Positions 1 to 9,016 of a stretch of 64,000 bases of DNA are shown one piece after another; position 1 is the first letter of the stretch; every line of letters begins with the position of its first letter. Source of the stretch: Algimonas ampicilliniresistens. Its GTDB lineage: Bacteria; Pseudomonadota; Alphaproteobacteria; Caulobacterales; Maricaulaceae. Position numbers and translations under genes: made by a program. The stretch is taken from the NCBI RefSeq assembly GCF_030159955.1, contig NZ_BSNK01000002.1, positions 682,001 to 746,000 of the forward strand, given 5' to 3'. The notes below the pieces were generated by a model. It made no database searches. It was not told the DNA's origin and worked only from the letters and a program-made list of their open reading frames with translations.

Positions 1-218
1 TCATGCTGTCCGAGATTAAGACCGCGTTTCAGATTGGTTTCGCTATCTTTCTTCCTTTCCTCGCGATCGATCTTGCTGTTGCCTCTGTGCTGATGGCTAT
101 GGGTATGATGATGGTTCCGCCTGCCGTGGTCTCGTTGCCCTTTAAGCTCGGCTTTTTCGTCCTAGCGGATGGATGGCTCAAAATTACCGAAGCGTTGCTA
201 CAGGGGTATGCCCTATGA
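1..218 (+). CDS. fliP: Flagellar export gate protein FliP (3' end only)
   Basis: This is the C-terminal ~71 residues of FliP, an inner-membrane component of the flagellar type III export gate (FliPQR). The gene begins outside the window; the first two bases complete an upstream codon. The visible sequence has the family's conserved tail: a '[13 protein letters not shown]' stretch, a hydrophobic segment containing 'MGMMMVPP', and a final membrane segment ending 'FVLADGW'. The stop codon overlaps the ATG of fliG as ATGA, so the two are translationally coupled. FliQ, FliR, FlhA and FlhB are encoded further right, so the export gate is split over the cluster. Identity is secure despite truncation. 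Confidence 0.93.
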   Translation, partial: MLSEIKTAFQIGFAIFLPFLAIDLAVASVLMAMGMMMVPPAVVSLPFKLGFFVLADGWLKITEALLQGYAL

Positions 219-1231
219 CTGCCGTCTCAAGATTGACGCCTGAACAACGCGCCGCCGTTGTGCTGGTCTCGCTTGGCCCAGACCATGCGAAGCCCCTGGC
301 TGAACAACTGGGCGTACCCGCCATGCGCCGCGTCCAAGCCGCCTTGTCTGATCTGCCTTACGTGTCTCAAGAAGAGATGCTCGGGGCTTTTGCCGAATTT
401 ATCACTCAGCTGACCGCTTGGAGCAATGGTATTCGAGGCGGTGATCGCGAGGCGATCGAGCTACTAACAAAAGCCCTTGGCGATGCCCTTGTGGAGCAAA
501 TCAAAGGCCCTGTCGTCTATGTTGAACCGCCGTCCGATATCTGGGCCGAATTTGGCGGCTTGGCCTCAGACGCGATCGCCGATTTCGTCGGTGAACAACA
601 TGGGGCTGTGGCCGCGCTGATGTTGCACCGCCTTCCGTCTGATCGAATTCCCGAAGTACTTGGCTTGATGCCAAAGGACAGCGCTGTTGAAGCGATTGGT
701 CTGCTCTCGCGACCTAATGACCCGTCGCCGGCCGCGCTGGCAGTGGCCGAACGAATGATCGAGGAAAACCTCCTCGGCTCAATGACCGATCCGATGAATG
801 ACCCGAAGATTATCATGATCGGGGAGACGCTTGGCACTTTGCCGCGTGATCTACGCGAAGCGGCGCTAGCGCGTTTGGAGCAAGAAGACGAAGTCCGGGC
901 GGCCGCCATCCGTGCAACATTGTTGCGGATCGAAGATATTCCAGCTCGGCTCCCAACCCGCTCGGTACAAACTGTATTTCGCGAAATGGAACGCGATATT
1001 CTTATCAAGGGCTTGGCTGCGGTTGCCGATACGACACCGGAAGTCTCAGAGTTCTTGTTGGGCAATATCGCACAGCGCATGGCCGATGGATTTCGCGAGG
1101 AGATTGCAGCGCTGCCAGAGATGGAAACCGCCGCCAAGGACCGAGCCATCGGCGCTTTGGTTCGCGAAATTCTGGGTCTCTCTCGTCGGGGCAGCTTAAC
1201 GCTGTCGACCGTGACGGCCGAAGACGCTTAA
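215..1231 (+). CDS. fliG: Divergent flagellar motor switch protein FliG
   Basis: FliG is the C-ring protein that links the MS-ring to FliM and meets the stator. The ATG at 215 overlaps the fliP stop and gives 338 residues, a normal FliG length; an in-frame start at 173 would lie inside fliP. The N-terminal '[15 protein letters not shown]' matches FliG N. The middle domain keeps 'AALMLHRLP' and 'IGLLSR'. The C-terminal domain keeps a '[16 protein letters not shown]' helix carrying the charges expected of the torque helix. The usual EHPQ motif of the middle domain reads 'EQHG' here. Its position next to fliP rather than fliF is unusual, so a second, more typical FliG may exist elsewhere. Confidence 0.87.
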   Translation: MTAVSRLTPEQRAAVVLVSLGPDHAKPLAEQLGVPAMRRVQAALSDLPYVSQEEMLGAFAEFITQLTAWSNGIRGGDREAIELLTKALGDALVEQIKGPVVYVEPPSDIWAEFGGLASDAIADFVGEQHGAVAALMLHRLPSDRIPEVLGLMPKDSAVEAIGLLSRPNDPSPAALAVAERMIEENLLGSMTDPMNDPKIIMIGETLGTLPRDLREAALARLEQEDEVRAAAIRATLLRIEDIPARLPTRSVQTVFREMERDILIKGLAAVADTTPEVSEFLLGNIAQRMADGFREEIAALPEMETAAKDRAIGALVREILGLSRRGSLTLSTVTAEDA

Positions 1232-1235
1232 ACGT

Positions 1236-2360
1236 TTATTGCAAAACCAGTTCAGCGTGGAGCGCGCCCGCGCTTTTAATCGCTTTTAGAATGTCGATCA
1301 TTTCGCGCGGTGATACGCCCAGCGCATTTAGCCCTGCGACCAGATCCGGCAAAGTCACCGCCTCATCGACAATCGCAACCTGACCCGGTTCGCCGTCTGT
1401 CACTTGAACCTGTGTGCGCGGCAGAACGACCGTATCGCCAAAGCCGAACGGGTTGGGTTGCGACGCGACCGGGGTTTCCGCAATTTTTATTGTGAGGTTA
1501 CCTTGAGCGACTGCGACCGATGAAACCTTCACAGCTTCGCCAAGGACAATCGTGCCAGAGCGTTGATCAATAACGACACGCGCAATTTCGGCAGAGCGGA
1601 GTGTCAGGTTTTCAAGACGACCCATGGCGTGGGCCGGGTTGCCGGGCATGCCGCGCAGATCGACTTCGATCGTGCCGGAGTCGAGCAGCGTTGCGACAGG
1701 GCGACCGACAGCTTTATTGATGCTTTCTTCGACACGTCCAGCGGTCGTGAAGTCTGGCATACGCAAGGCAAGACGAACAGTTGTCTGCGCCCGGAAATCA
1801 TACGGGATTTCGCGCTCGACACGGGCACCATTCGGGATTGCGCCTGCCGTGGGAACGCCTTGTGTTACGCTCGCGCCATCGCCTTCGGCCTCGAACCCGC
1901 TGATTAGAAGATTACCCTGCGCGATGGCGTAAATGTCGCCGTTCGGCGCGGAGAGGGGCGTCATGACGAGTGTGCCTCCGGCGAGGCTGGACGCGTCGCC
2001 GATTGAAGCGACATTGACGTCAATGCGCGAGCCTTCTCGCGCGAAGGGTGGCAAAGTGGCTGTAATGAGTACGGCGGCAATATTGTCGGGCCGGAAATTG
2101 CTATCCTGAACATTCACGCCGAGTCGTTCGAGAATATTGGTCAGCGCCTCTTCTGTATAAGGTGAGTTGCGAATGGTATCGCCGGTACCGTTCAAACCGA
2201 TGACCAAGCCGTAGCCGACCAAATCGTTACCGCGCACGCCTTGGACGTCGGCGATATCTTTGATCCGTACCTCTGCGGCTAGGGTCGTGACTGGAGCCAA
2301 AGCAAGAAGGCTGAGCACGAGAGCAGAGAAGGTGCGAGATAAGAAGGAACGGGGCATCAT
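1236..2360 (-). CDS. flgI: Flagellar P-ring protein FlgI
   Basis: FlgI forms the periplasmic P-ring bushing around the distal rod. The 374-residue product starts with a Sec signal peptide (hydrophobic core 'ALVLSLLALAPVTTLAA'). The typical FlgI N-terminus follows ('VRIKDIADVQGVRGNDLVGYGLVIGLNGTGD' region, residues ~31-60), and the family's C-terminal 'LVAGLNALGVSPREMIDILKAIK' region is present. The start ATG overlaps the flgL stop (TAATG), making it the last gene of the leftward flgE-flgK-flgL-flgI run. Its chaperone FlgA is encoded on the other strand at ~11.9 kb. Confidence 0.97.
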   Translation of the reverse strand: MMPRSFLSRTFSALVLSLLALAPVTTLAAEVRIKDIADVQGVRGNDLVGYGLVIGLNGTGDTIRNSPYTEEALTNILERLGVNVQDSNFRPDNIAAVLITATLPPFAREGSRIDVNVASIGDASSLAGGTLVMTPLSAPNGDIYAIAQGNLLISGFEAEGDGASVTQGVPTAGAIPNGARVEREIPYDFRAQTTVRLALRMPDFTTAGRVEESINKAVGRPVATLLDSGTIEVDLRGMPGNPAHAMGRLENLTLRSAEIARVVIDQRSGTIVLGEAVKVSSVAVAQGNLTIKIAETPVASQPNPFGFGDTVVLPRTQVQVTDGEPGQVAIVDEAVTLPDLVAGLNALGVSPREMIDILKAIKSAGALHAELVLQ

Positions 2361-3361
2361 TACCTCAGAAAGTTTGCAAGTGAAAGGGAGCCAAGGCGTC
2401 CCGTGACGGTGTAGCTCGCTTCGAGCTGTCCCTCGAGGGCTTGTAATTCAGCTGCGGCGTCGAACACGTCTCGGCCAAGCATTTTATCCAGTGCAGAACT
2501 GACGAGAGCCGCCTCAGTTTGGAGCGAAGTGTCAATGCGCTCTATACTCTCTTGCGCTGAACCCAATCTGCTTTCCATGGCCAACACACCGCTCAACGCT
2601 GTGTCGAGTACGGCCAGACCTTCTTCCATCAACGCGTCCCGATCAGTCGTTGTTACGGCATTCTCTGCCCCGGCAATCATGGCAAAGCCGCGCATTATAT
2701 CCCGAAAGATGGGGTCATCGCCTTTAGGTAAAGGGTCATAACTTCGTGTGTCGGTGACATGAAGGCGTGGCCCCTCTTCAACACTACCCTGATAAATGTC
2801 AGTTTCGAACCCACCGCCAGCTATATTGAAATAGTCGTTAACCGCTGTGATAGCGTCTGTCGCATTTGGAGCCGCAGCAATCTGCGCATTCACGGCCGTC
2901 ATCAAATCCGCCGGGACGGCAAGGGGGCCGCCAACCGTGTGAGTGCCAGAGAAAAGATGTCGTGTACCTTGACGTCGGCTTAGCGCCCCCATGACCTGTT
3001 GTAAGGTATCGGACGCTTTTTCGCCCAGTAAGGCAATGTCCGACGGTTGACCTTGTGCCAATGTGTTCCGGCTTTCCGGGGCGAAACTAGTCAAAATTGT
3101 ACGGATCGTGCTGACAGAACTCGCGGCACCGTCAAGGCGTGCGCTGGCCAGGTTTGCGGTATCGCGCTGGCGTGTAATATCGAGCGCCGCTTTCTCGAGC
3201 AGAAACGCATCTCCGAGCCGCCCACTTGTGGCTTGAACTTGATCGCTGCGTCGTCCGGTGATGGCTTCTTGGCCGACGGTCTGCAAACGGGCGCGTAGGT
3301 CGGCGTTCAGGCGGGCCTGGCGGGTCTGGAAGAGTGTATCGGGCGTGAGCGAAAAGCGCAT
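2360..3361 (-). CDS. flgL: Hook-filament junction protein FlgL
   Basis: FlgL is the second hook-filament junction protein, between FlgK and flagellin. The 333-residue product is flagellin-like: an N-terminal helix with 'ARLNADLRARLQTVGQEAITGRR', a central region, and a C-terminal helix with 'ASYTVTGRLGSLSLANFLR'. There is no signal peptide, as expected for a type III export substrate. The gene starts 2 bases after the flgK stop and overlaps flgI by one base, so the three are co-transcribed. FlgL is assigned over flagellin by its place after flgK and by its short, variable centre. Confidence 0.9.
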   Translation of the reverse strand: MRFSLTPDTLFQTRQARLNADLRARLQTVGQEAITGRRSDQVQATSGRLGDAFLLEKAALDITRQRDTANLASARLDGAASSVSTIRTILTSFAPESRNTLAQGQPSDIALLGEKASDTLQQVMGALSRRQGTRHLFSGTHTVGGPLAVPADLMTAVNAQIAAAPNATDAITAVNDYFNIAGGGFETDIYQGSVEEGPRLHVTDTRSYDPLPKGDDPIFRDIMRGFAMIAGAENAVTTTDRDALMEEGLAVLDTALSGVLAMESRLGSAQESIERIDTSLQTEAALVSSALDKMLGRDVFDAAAELQALEGQLEASYTVTGRLGSLSLANFLR

Positions 3362-3363
3362 GA

Positions 3364-4746
3364 TCAGATCCTCGCCAATGTATCGAGCATATCGCTGATA
3401 GTTTGGATAACCCGGGCATTGGCATTATAAGCTTGCTCAATTGCCAGCAGGCTCTGGAGTTCATAATCTAAATCAACCGCACTAAGTTCAGCTTCCGCTT
3501 CGCTGAGCGTGATTTCCCGCGCCAAGTTTCCTGAATGGATGCGTTCAGCCCGCAAAGATGTTGTTGAGACGTCGCTGATGACAATGCTGAGCTTATCAGA
3601 GAATGGCGCGAGCGTGTCGGCCAACTGCGTTAAGAGCGTATCATTGCCCGGTGCGCCCGGAATGGCGGCCGCAAGCCCATCACGTAGACGCGACGGAACG
3701 CCACCTCGGCTAGGATCGACCAGCGGGTTGACGGTCAATCGTTGCGACAGACCGAGCACATTAAGAGGATCAACGGGGGCCCCATTGTCGAGCAACAACG
3801 GCTCGCCCAACGCGTCGAAGGCCGAAGCCAGCTCAAGCGCATAGGCGTCAAGCGCTTCTGATTGTTTCGGAAGGGTTGTGTCCCGCAGTTCGAGATAGGC
3901 CGCAATCCGGCCTTCGGTGACGGCATGTGCGCCAGATCCTGGCGCGATCGGTTGACCATCAATGGTCGGGATCGACAAACGGCCACCCAAATCTGTTGTT
4001 GTATCAAGCGGCCCAACCTTGTTGGCGGGCGTAAACTCGATCTGATTGACTGTAGCTCCGACAAGGATAAGTCCGGATCCCGTCCGAACCTGAACGGCGC
4101 CCGTATTTTCGTAGATTACATCAAAGGGCAGTTTTTCGGCAAGTTGATCGAGTAGTTGGTCGCGTTGATCGAGCAAAGCCGTGGTGTCGCGCGCATTGGC
4201 GTCCGCCGTGCGAATATCGCTATTCAGCTCGAAAATGTCACTCGCAAGATCGTTCGCTTGGGAAATATCGGTTGCCAGCCGGGCATCCGCATTGGTGCGT
4301 TCGAGTTGAAGGTCTTGGGACGCGTCCGTCAGTGCTCTCGTTAGATCTTTGAGCGAGTCCACTGTGATCAATTGTGCGGCGTCCGATTCTGGCGTGCTTC
4401 GCAGTGCCTGTAGATCGCTTTCTAACTGGGTGAAGGCCCCAAATACGCCGCCTTCGCTACCGGGTTCGCCAAAGGCGGACAGCGCACGCGATAGAACTGA
4501 ATTGATAACTTCTGACCGAGCACTCTGGGATTGGGCATCGCGGCGCGATTGCACCAAAATACGATCTTGTGAGCGAGATACATCGGTGACGGTAACACCG
4601 GTTGCCCCGCTCTGGGACAACACAGTTTCGCGCCGGACATAGCCCGGCGTCGAGACGTTCGCGATATTGGAGGACGCAGTCTGAGCCCGCGCACCCGTTG
4701 CGGACATTCCAGCCCGAGCAACAGAGAGACTACCAAAGAGTGACAT
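3364..4746 (-). CDS. flgK: Hook-associated protein 1 FlgK
   Basis: FlgK is the first hook-filament junction protein, exported through the flagellar type III system. The 460-residue product has the N-terminal rod/hook family motif ('SSNIANVSTPGYVRRE', residues ~27-42), a coiled D1 region, and the C-terminal motif ending 'LLAIEQAYNANARVIQTISDMLDTL', typical of FlgE/FlgK/FlgG proteins. It lies 23 bases downstream of flgE and directly ahead of flgL. No clear Shine-Dalgarno is seen ahead of its ATG. Confidence 0.96.
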   Translation of the reverse strand: MSLFGSLSVARAGMSATGARAQTASSNIANVSTPGYVRRETVLSQSGATGVTVTDVSRSQDRILVQSRRDAQSQSARSEVINSVLSRALSAFGEPGSEGGVFGAFTQLESDLQALRSTPESDAAQLITVDSLKDLTRALTDASQDLQLERTNADARLATDISQANDLASDIFELNSDIRTADANARDTTALLDQRDQLLDQLAEKLPFDVIYENTGAVQVRTGSGLILVGATVNQIEFTPANKVGPLDTTTDLGGRLSIPTIDGQPIAPGSGAHAVTEGRIAAYLELRDTTLPKQSEALDAYALELASAFDALGEPLLLDNGAPVDPLNVLGLSQRLTVNPLVDPSRGGVPSRLRDGLAAAIPGAPGNDTLLTQLADTLAPFSDKLSIVISDVSTTSLRAERIHSGNLAREITLSEAEAELSAVDLDYELQSLLAIEQAYNANARVIQTISDMLDTLARI

Positions 4747-4769
4747 GGCGCGTGGGTCCCGCCGCTAAC

Positions 4770-6041
4770 TTATCGTTTCAGGTTGGTCGTTTCCTGCAAC
4801 ATCTCATCGACTGTCTGCACAATCTTGGCGTTGGAGGAGTAAGCCCGCTGGGTTTCAATCAGACTCGTGAGTTCCGCAGCGATGTCAGTATTACTTTCCA
4901 TTAGCGAGTATCCGACTAGTTCGCCGGACGGACCATCGCCTGCGTCCCATAAGTACACATCGCCACTTTCACGTGACACGCTGTAAGCCTGATTTCCCCT
5001 TGCTGTCAGACCGTCGGCATTACTGACAGCGGCAACAGGGATTTGGAAGATTACGCGGCGCGCGCCCGTGTTATAGATGGCCTCGAGCGAACCATCAGGA
5101 GCGAATTCCACGCTTTGAAGTTCACCTGCAGGTGATCCGTTAGCCGAGACGTTTTGAGTCTGGAACCCAGACCCGATCTGGCTGAGTCCACCGGACGTGC
5201 CCGACGTCCCAACAAACATCTCAATAGGCCCGCTTGGTAATGTCAGAGACACATTGCCGCTGGTCGTATTGTAGGCAGCGCCTGCGCCGGGCGTAATCGT
5301 GTCGAGTGTTCCGTTCGCATTAAATTGAACGTCGAATGCTGCGACTTGAACGGGCGCACCTGTCGACCGATCATTAATGACAACTGACCAGTCCCCTGCA
5401 TTACGCGTGAAGTTGGCATTGAGTGTTTGCGGCAAACCGAGTTGATCAAAATATTCAATTGGGAGATCGAACGTTTCCCCGACGGGTGCTAGGGATAAAT
5501 CTCCGGGTAAGTTGAGGCTGAGATTGATCCGGTTGGTGACTTCCGCAGCGAATTGACCGGCCGTTGTGTTGACAGGAACCAGGCCAGTGGTGCTGCTGCG
5601 ACTACCCGTGACGGGATCACCGTTAGCATCCATTTCCCAACCTAATAGGTAAAGTCCGCTTTCAGTTCGTAAGTAACCTTCAGCATCGGGTTTGAAGGCA
5701 CCCGTTGGAACCATCATAAAGTCGCGTTCGGCGCCAGGTTGTGTCAGTCCAGACACATTGGTTACGGGTATCATTCCCCCGCCGTTGACGGCGATGTCGG
5801 TGGCGCGGCCCGTTGAGATGAGACTGCCTGCATCAGACACGTTTCGGATGGCTTGTGCTTGGACGCCACCAGCGGAATAGACGCTGGCGCTCTGATTTAC
5901 GACCAGCGATGTGAAGTTCACATCGGCGCGTTTATAGCCATATGTCGCGGAATTCGCAATGTTGTTGGAAATTGCGGCGAGCCGAGTCGCGTTGACGTTC
6001 AGGCCCATAACGCCCGCATTGAGCGAGGAAGTAATTGTCAT
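4770..6041 (-). CDS. flgE: Flagellar hook protein FlgE
   Basis: FlgE polymerises into the hook. The 423-residue product has the N-terminal 'LAAISNNIANSATYGYKRADVNF' motif (residues ~21-43), a large beta-rich middle, and the C-terminal 'SLIETQRAYSSNAKIVQTVDEML' motif. It heads the leftward hook and junction genes. An AAGGA ribosome site lies about a dozen bases before the ATG. The 151-bp gap upstream, before the motB end, should hold a promoter; I could not identify a convincing sigma-54 or sigma-28 element there. Confidence 0.96.
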   Translation of the reverse strand: MTITSSLNAGVMGLNVNATRLAAISNNIANSATYGYKRADVNFTSLVVNQSASVYSAGGVQAQAIRNVSDAGSLISTGRATDIAVNGGGMIPVTNVSGLTQPGAERDFMMVPTGAFKPDAEGYLRTESGLYLLGWEMDANGDPVTGSRSSTTGLVPVNTTAGQFAAEVTNRINLSLNLPGDLSLAPVGETFDLPIEYFDQLGLPQTLNANFTRNAGDWSVVINDRSTGAPVQVAAFDVQFNANGTLDTITPGAGAAYNTTSGNVSLTLPSGPIEMFVGTSGTSGGLSQIGSGFQTQNVSANGSPAGELQSVEFAPDGSLEAIYNTGARRVIFQIPVAAVSNADGLTARGNQAYSVSRESGDVYLWDAGDGPSGELVGYSLMESNTDIAAELTSLIETQRAYSSNAKIVQTVDEMLQETTNLKR

Positions 6042-6192
6042 CGTTTCAATCCTTGAAACCGACCCCGGCCACGTGCCGAGTTCGGGGTTCTCTGGAACCG
6101 ATGATGACGCTAAACGCGCAGCCTTAAGAAAGTGTATAGGATGAATCAGGCCTTACCAAAGCGGTAGGCGCGAGCCTATTTAGGGGACTGAT

Positions 6193-6969
6193 CTAGCCAT
6201 CTGAACGCAACAAAGTGATGGATATCCGTCGATTGCGCGCATCCAGAGGATTATCAACCAGCGGCATGGTGGCTGCGCGGCCAGACACTTCAGTAATACG
6301 GACCTCTGGTAGTCCAGCATCCTTTATAAGGCGGCGCGCGACATTGGCACGGTCACTGGATAGCTCCCAATTACTGTACCCGCGCGGGGTGGAGTAACGG
6401 CTACTATCCGTATGCCCGACAATCTTCACGGAGTTTTCGACATCGTCCAAAGCCTGAGCCACGGCGATCGCCAAACGTCCCAGAACAGGTGACGGGTCCG
6501 CGCTGCCAGAGGCGAATAGCGGACGGCTGTCGCGATCGGTCAATTCGATGACCAAACCTTCAGGGCTCATGCGGATGCTAATATGATCGCTCAGTTCCGC
6601 AGCTTCACCGACGAGCGCCGCTTCCAGGGCTTTGCTCATATCATCTTGGGGACGACCCGCTTCACGGTCGGATGTCTGTTCGGTCCGGCTTAGAACGGAC
6701 AAAGCGGGGGCGTCCTTCATGGATTCGCCATTCAGAGCGTCAGCGCCGCCGCCGGACACCGCTGCGATCGGAATTGCGGGACTAAAATAGTCGGCCAGAC
6801 CGCGCCGTTGATCTTCTGTCGTCGCGTTGAGCAGCCACATCAAAAGAAAGAACGCCATCATCGCTGTGACGAAATCGGCATAAGCCACTTTCCAGGCCCC
6901 ACCATGATGGCCGTCGGCCTTTACGATTTTCGGCCGCTTGATGATGATTATGGGTTGTTCTGCGCTCAT
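6193..6969 (-). CDS. motB: Flagellar stator protein MotB
   Basis: MotB forms the proton-driven stator with MotA and anchors it to peptidoglycan. The 258-residue product has a short cytoplasmic N-terminus and a single TM helix at ~28-48 with the proton-binding aspartate in 'YADFVTAMMAFFLLMWLLN'. Beyond it is a periplasmic OmpA-like domain (~140-255) with 'IVGHTDSSRY', 'NWELSSDRANVARRLI' and 'DARNRRISITLL'. MotB and MotA are usually adjacent in one operon. Here they are on opposite strands, with the C-ring gene between them. Confidence 0.96.
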   Translation of the reverse strand: MSAEQPIIIIKRPKIVKADGHHGGAWKVAYADFVTAMMAFFLLMWLLNATTEDQRRGLADYFSPAIPIAAVSGGGADALNGESMKDAPALSVLSRTEQTSDREAGRPQDDMSKALEAALVGEAAELSDHISIRMSPEGLVIELTDRDSRPLFASGSADPSPVLGRLAIAVAQALDDVENSVKIVGHTDSSRYSTPRGYSNWELSSDRANVARRLIKDAGLPEVRITEVSGRAATMPLVDNPLDARNRRISITLLRSDG

Positions 6970-7157
6970 GATTTTTTGAATTCGCTAACGTCTCGGTGGA
7001 CTGATTTGAACCAGCTATAAACGAGAAGGGTTCTCAAAATCGTTCGGGACATGGTTGATAGATGATGAATTTCGATCAGACGGTTCTTTGATCGGTCAAC
7101 CTTTGCGCAACCTTTTGATGAGAGCAGTGACGAAACGCGCAAGATCCAGGATGGATC

Positions 7158-8087
7158 GTGAACGAAAGAGTCGTCTTGACCGTCATTGCCAGAAAAATCG
7201 CATTCGCTGTAAATTCAGGCCCGTCTCGTCCAGAACCGGAAGCTGTCGCTCAGCCTATGCTGGTCGATATCGGCAACACGCTCGCAAAGTGGCTCTCAGT
7301 CGACGACCTGATCAGACACGACGTGTCAGTCGTTTGGGCGCGAATTGATGCGTCGAAACTTCCTGACATTATAATGACAGCCAAAGGGTCAGCAAAAGAT
7401 AGTCGGATGGCTGTTGCGCTCTCTGGCCCCCTTGCAGCGCTCGCCAGTTGCAGGCTTTTAGGGATAGATCAGCAGAGTGATGCGGCGAGCCGTGAATCCT
7501 TAAAGCCGTTTGTCGAACAGAACATGCTGGATCTCGGGCGTCAGCTTGGCGGGACACCTAGCCTTGCTTGTTTTAGTGATACGGAGACATCGTGGACGTT
7601 TGAGCCAGCCAACAATCTGGCGGATCAGTTTGGCGAAACGGAAGTTCTCCGGATAGAAATTGATTGCAGCGAAGACGGTCAAGACGATCATCGGGCCGTT
7701 TTCCTTCTAACCCCGAATCTATTAAACGCCGCAGGGCCGGAGGGTGATAAGGTCAATGATCTAGATGCCGCTAATGATCGACGCCTGTCACCACGGCTCG
7801 GACCTTGTCAGATTGATGTCAGAGCAGTTGCGGATCGGGTCCGTATGAGTGTGGCCGATTGCTCTCGGTTAGAGATCGGGCATGTCGTCGCCTTGCCTGG
7901 GCTCCGTTTTGACCAGCTCGAATTGACGATTGAGATGGGTGAAGGCCAAGTCCCATTCGTGGATGCCGCGCTCGGCGCCGATAAGGGGCAGAAAGCGGTT
8001 CGGCTCAACCGAGGCCTAGACCCATCCTTCCGAATTCCGCCGTCCGATATGGCGGCCGTGCCACAATCTACGCCCGTGCCAAACTGA
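7158..8087 (+). CDS. FliM/FliN-family (SpoA-domain) C-ring protein
   Basis: This is a predicted flagellar switch (C-ring) component. The 309-residue product has a C-terminal SpoA domain at about residues 215-285 ('CQIDVRAVADRVRMSVADCSRLEIGHVVALPGL...LTIEMGEGQVPFVDAALG'), the fold shared by FliM and FliN. The first ~210 residues are poorly recognisable; I see neither an N-terminal CheY-binding motif nor the central FliM GGxG signature. The start used is GTG at 7158. Length suggests FliM rather than the ~100-residue FliN. It begins the rightward run ending with the FliL-like gene and is divergent from motB. Confidence 0.72.
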   Translation: MNERVVLTVIARKIAFAVNSGPSRPEPEAVAQPMLVDIGNTLAKWLSVDDLIRHDVSVVWARIDASKLPDIIMTAKGSAKDSRMAVALSGPLAALASCRLLGIDQQSDAASRESLKPFVEQNMLDLGRQLGGTPSLACFSDTETSWTFEPANNLADQFGETEVLRIEIDCSEDGQDDHRAVFLLTPNLLNAAGPEGDKVNDLDAANDRRLSPRLGPCQIDVRAVADRVRMSVADCSRLEIGHVVALPGLRFDQLELTIEMGEGQVPFVDAALGADKGQKAVRLNRGLDPSFRIPPSDMAAVPQSTPVPN

Positions 8088-8149
8088 TGCGGCCTGTTCC
8101 CGCGATACGTTTAGCGTTGAATTAACTCCTGTCGGTGTAACGCAAAGTT

Positions 8150-9016
8150 ATGAATTCCATTATCGGCATCGTTCTCACAGTGTTCTGCGTCTTTGGCGGA
8201 TATATGATGGCGGGCGGTAAGCTCGAAATCATTCTACATTCCCTGCCCTATGAGATGATGATCATTGGCGGCGCTGCGATTGGCGCGTTTCTGTGCGCCA
8301 ACGATATGCATACGGTCAAATCGACGCTTTCAGACGTCATCTCCGCATTCAAAGGACCAAAATGGAAACGTCAGGATTATTCTGATCTCCTTTGCTTGAT
8401 GCATGAATTGGTTCGTTTGGCCGAGCAAAGCCCCGTCGAGCTTGAAGCGCATATCGAAGATCCAGAAAACTCCGCTCTGTTTCAGAAATATCCGCGCATT
8501 CTGTCTTCAAAAGATTTCGTCGAGCTGATTTGCGACACGATGCGGTCAATGCTGATGAATTTCGACAATGTTTATCAGGTTGAAGAGCTGCTCGATAAAC
8601 AATTGGAAACGATGAAAGAAGAGCGTCTGCACGGTAGTCACGCGCTGAGTAACATCGCTGATGCATTGCCTGCCCTGGGCATCGTTGCCGCCGTTCTCGG
8701 CGTCATCAAGACGATGGCCTCTATCGATAAGCCGCCGGAAGTCTTGGGCGAGATGATCGGGGGGGCTTTGGTCGGGACCTTCCTCGGTGTTTTTCTCGCC
8801 TATTCATTTGTCGGCCCACTGGCCAACCGGATTAAACAAATTCGCGATCAAGAAGCCTATTTCTACTCGCTAATGCGCGAGGTTCTTGTGAGTAGCCTAC
8901 ATAAGAACGAAACCACGCTTTGCATTGAGGTGGGTCGTCGAAGCGCCCCCCACGGATTTAGGCCGAGTTTTTCTGAAGTCGAGGACGCCCTTAAGGCGCT
9001 CAAACAGGCCGCATGA
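8150..9016 (+). CDS. motA: Flagellar stator protein MotA
   Basis: MotA is the cytoplasmic-loop subunit of the stator. The 288-residue protein has two N-terminal TM helices (~1-22 and ~30-50), a large cytoplasmic loop (~60-165), and two C-terminal TM helices. The conserved proline-containing helix starts are seen as 'DALPALGIVAAVLGVIKTM' and 'GEMIGGALVGTFLGVFLAYSFVGPLA'. The stop overlaps the next gene as ATGA. Its partner motB lies ~1.2 kb away on the opposite strand. Confidence 0.96.
   Translation: MNSIIGIVLTVFCVFGGYMMAGGKLEIILHSLPYEMMIIGGAAIGAFLCANDMHTVKSTLSDVISAFKGPKWKRQDYSDLLCLMHELVRLAEQSPVELEAHIEDPENSALFQKYPRILSSKDFVELICDTMRSMLMNFDNVYQVEELLDKQLETMKEERLHGSHALSNIADALPALGIVAAVLGVIKTMASIDKPPEVLGEMIGGALVGTFLGVFLAYSFVGPLANRIKQIRDQEAYFYSLMREVLVSSLHKNETTLCIEVGRRSAPHGFRPSFSEVEDALKALKQAA

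Noticed and set aside
517-1149. 210-residue open frame on the minus strand
   Set aside because: It is fully inside fliG, with Ser/Arg/Ala-rich composition typical of an antisense shadow and no motif.
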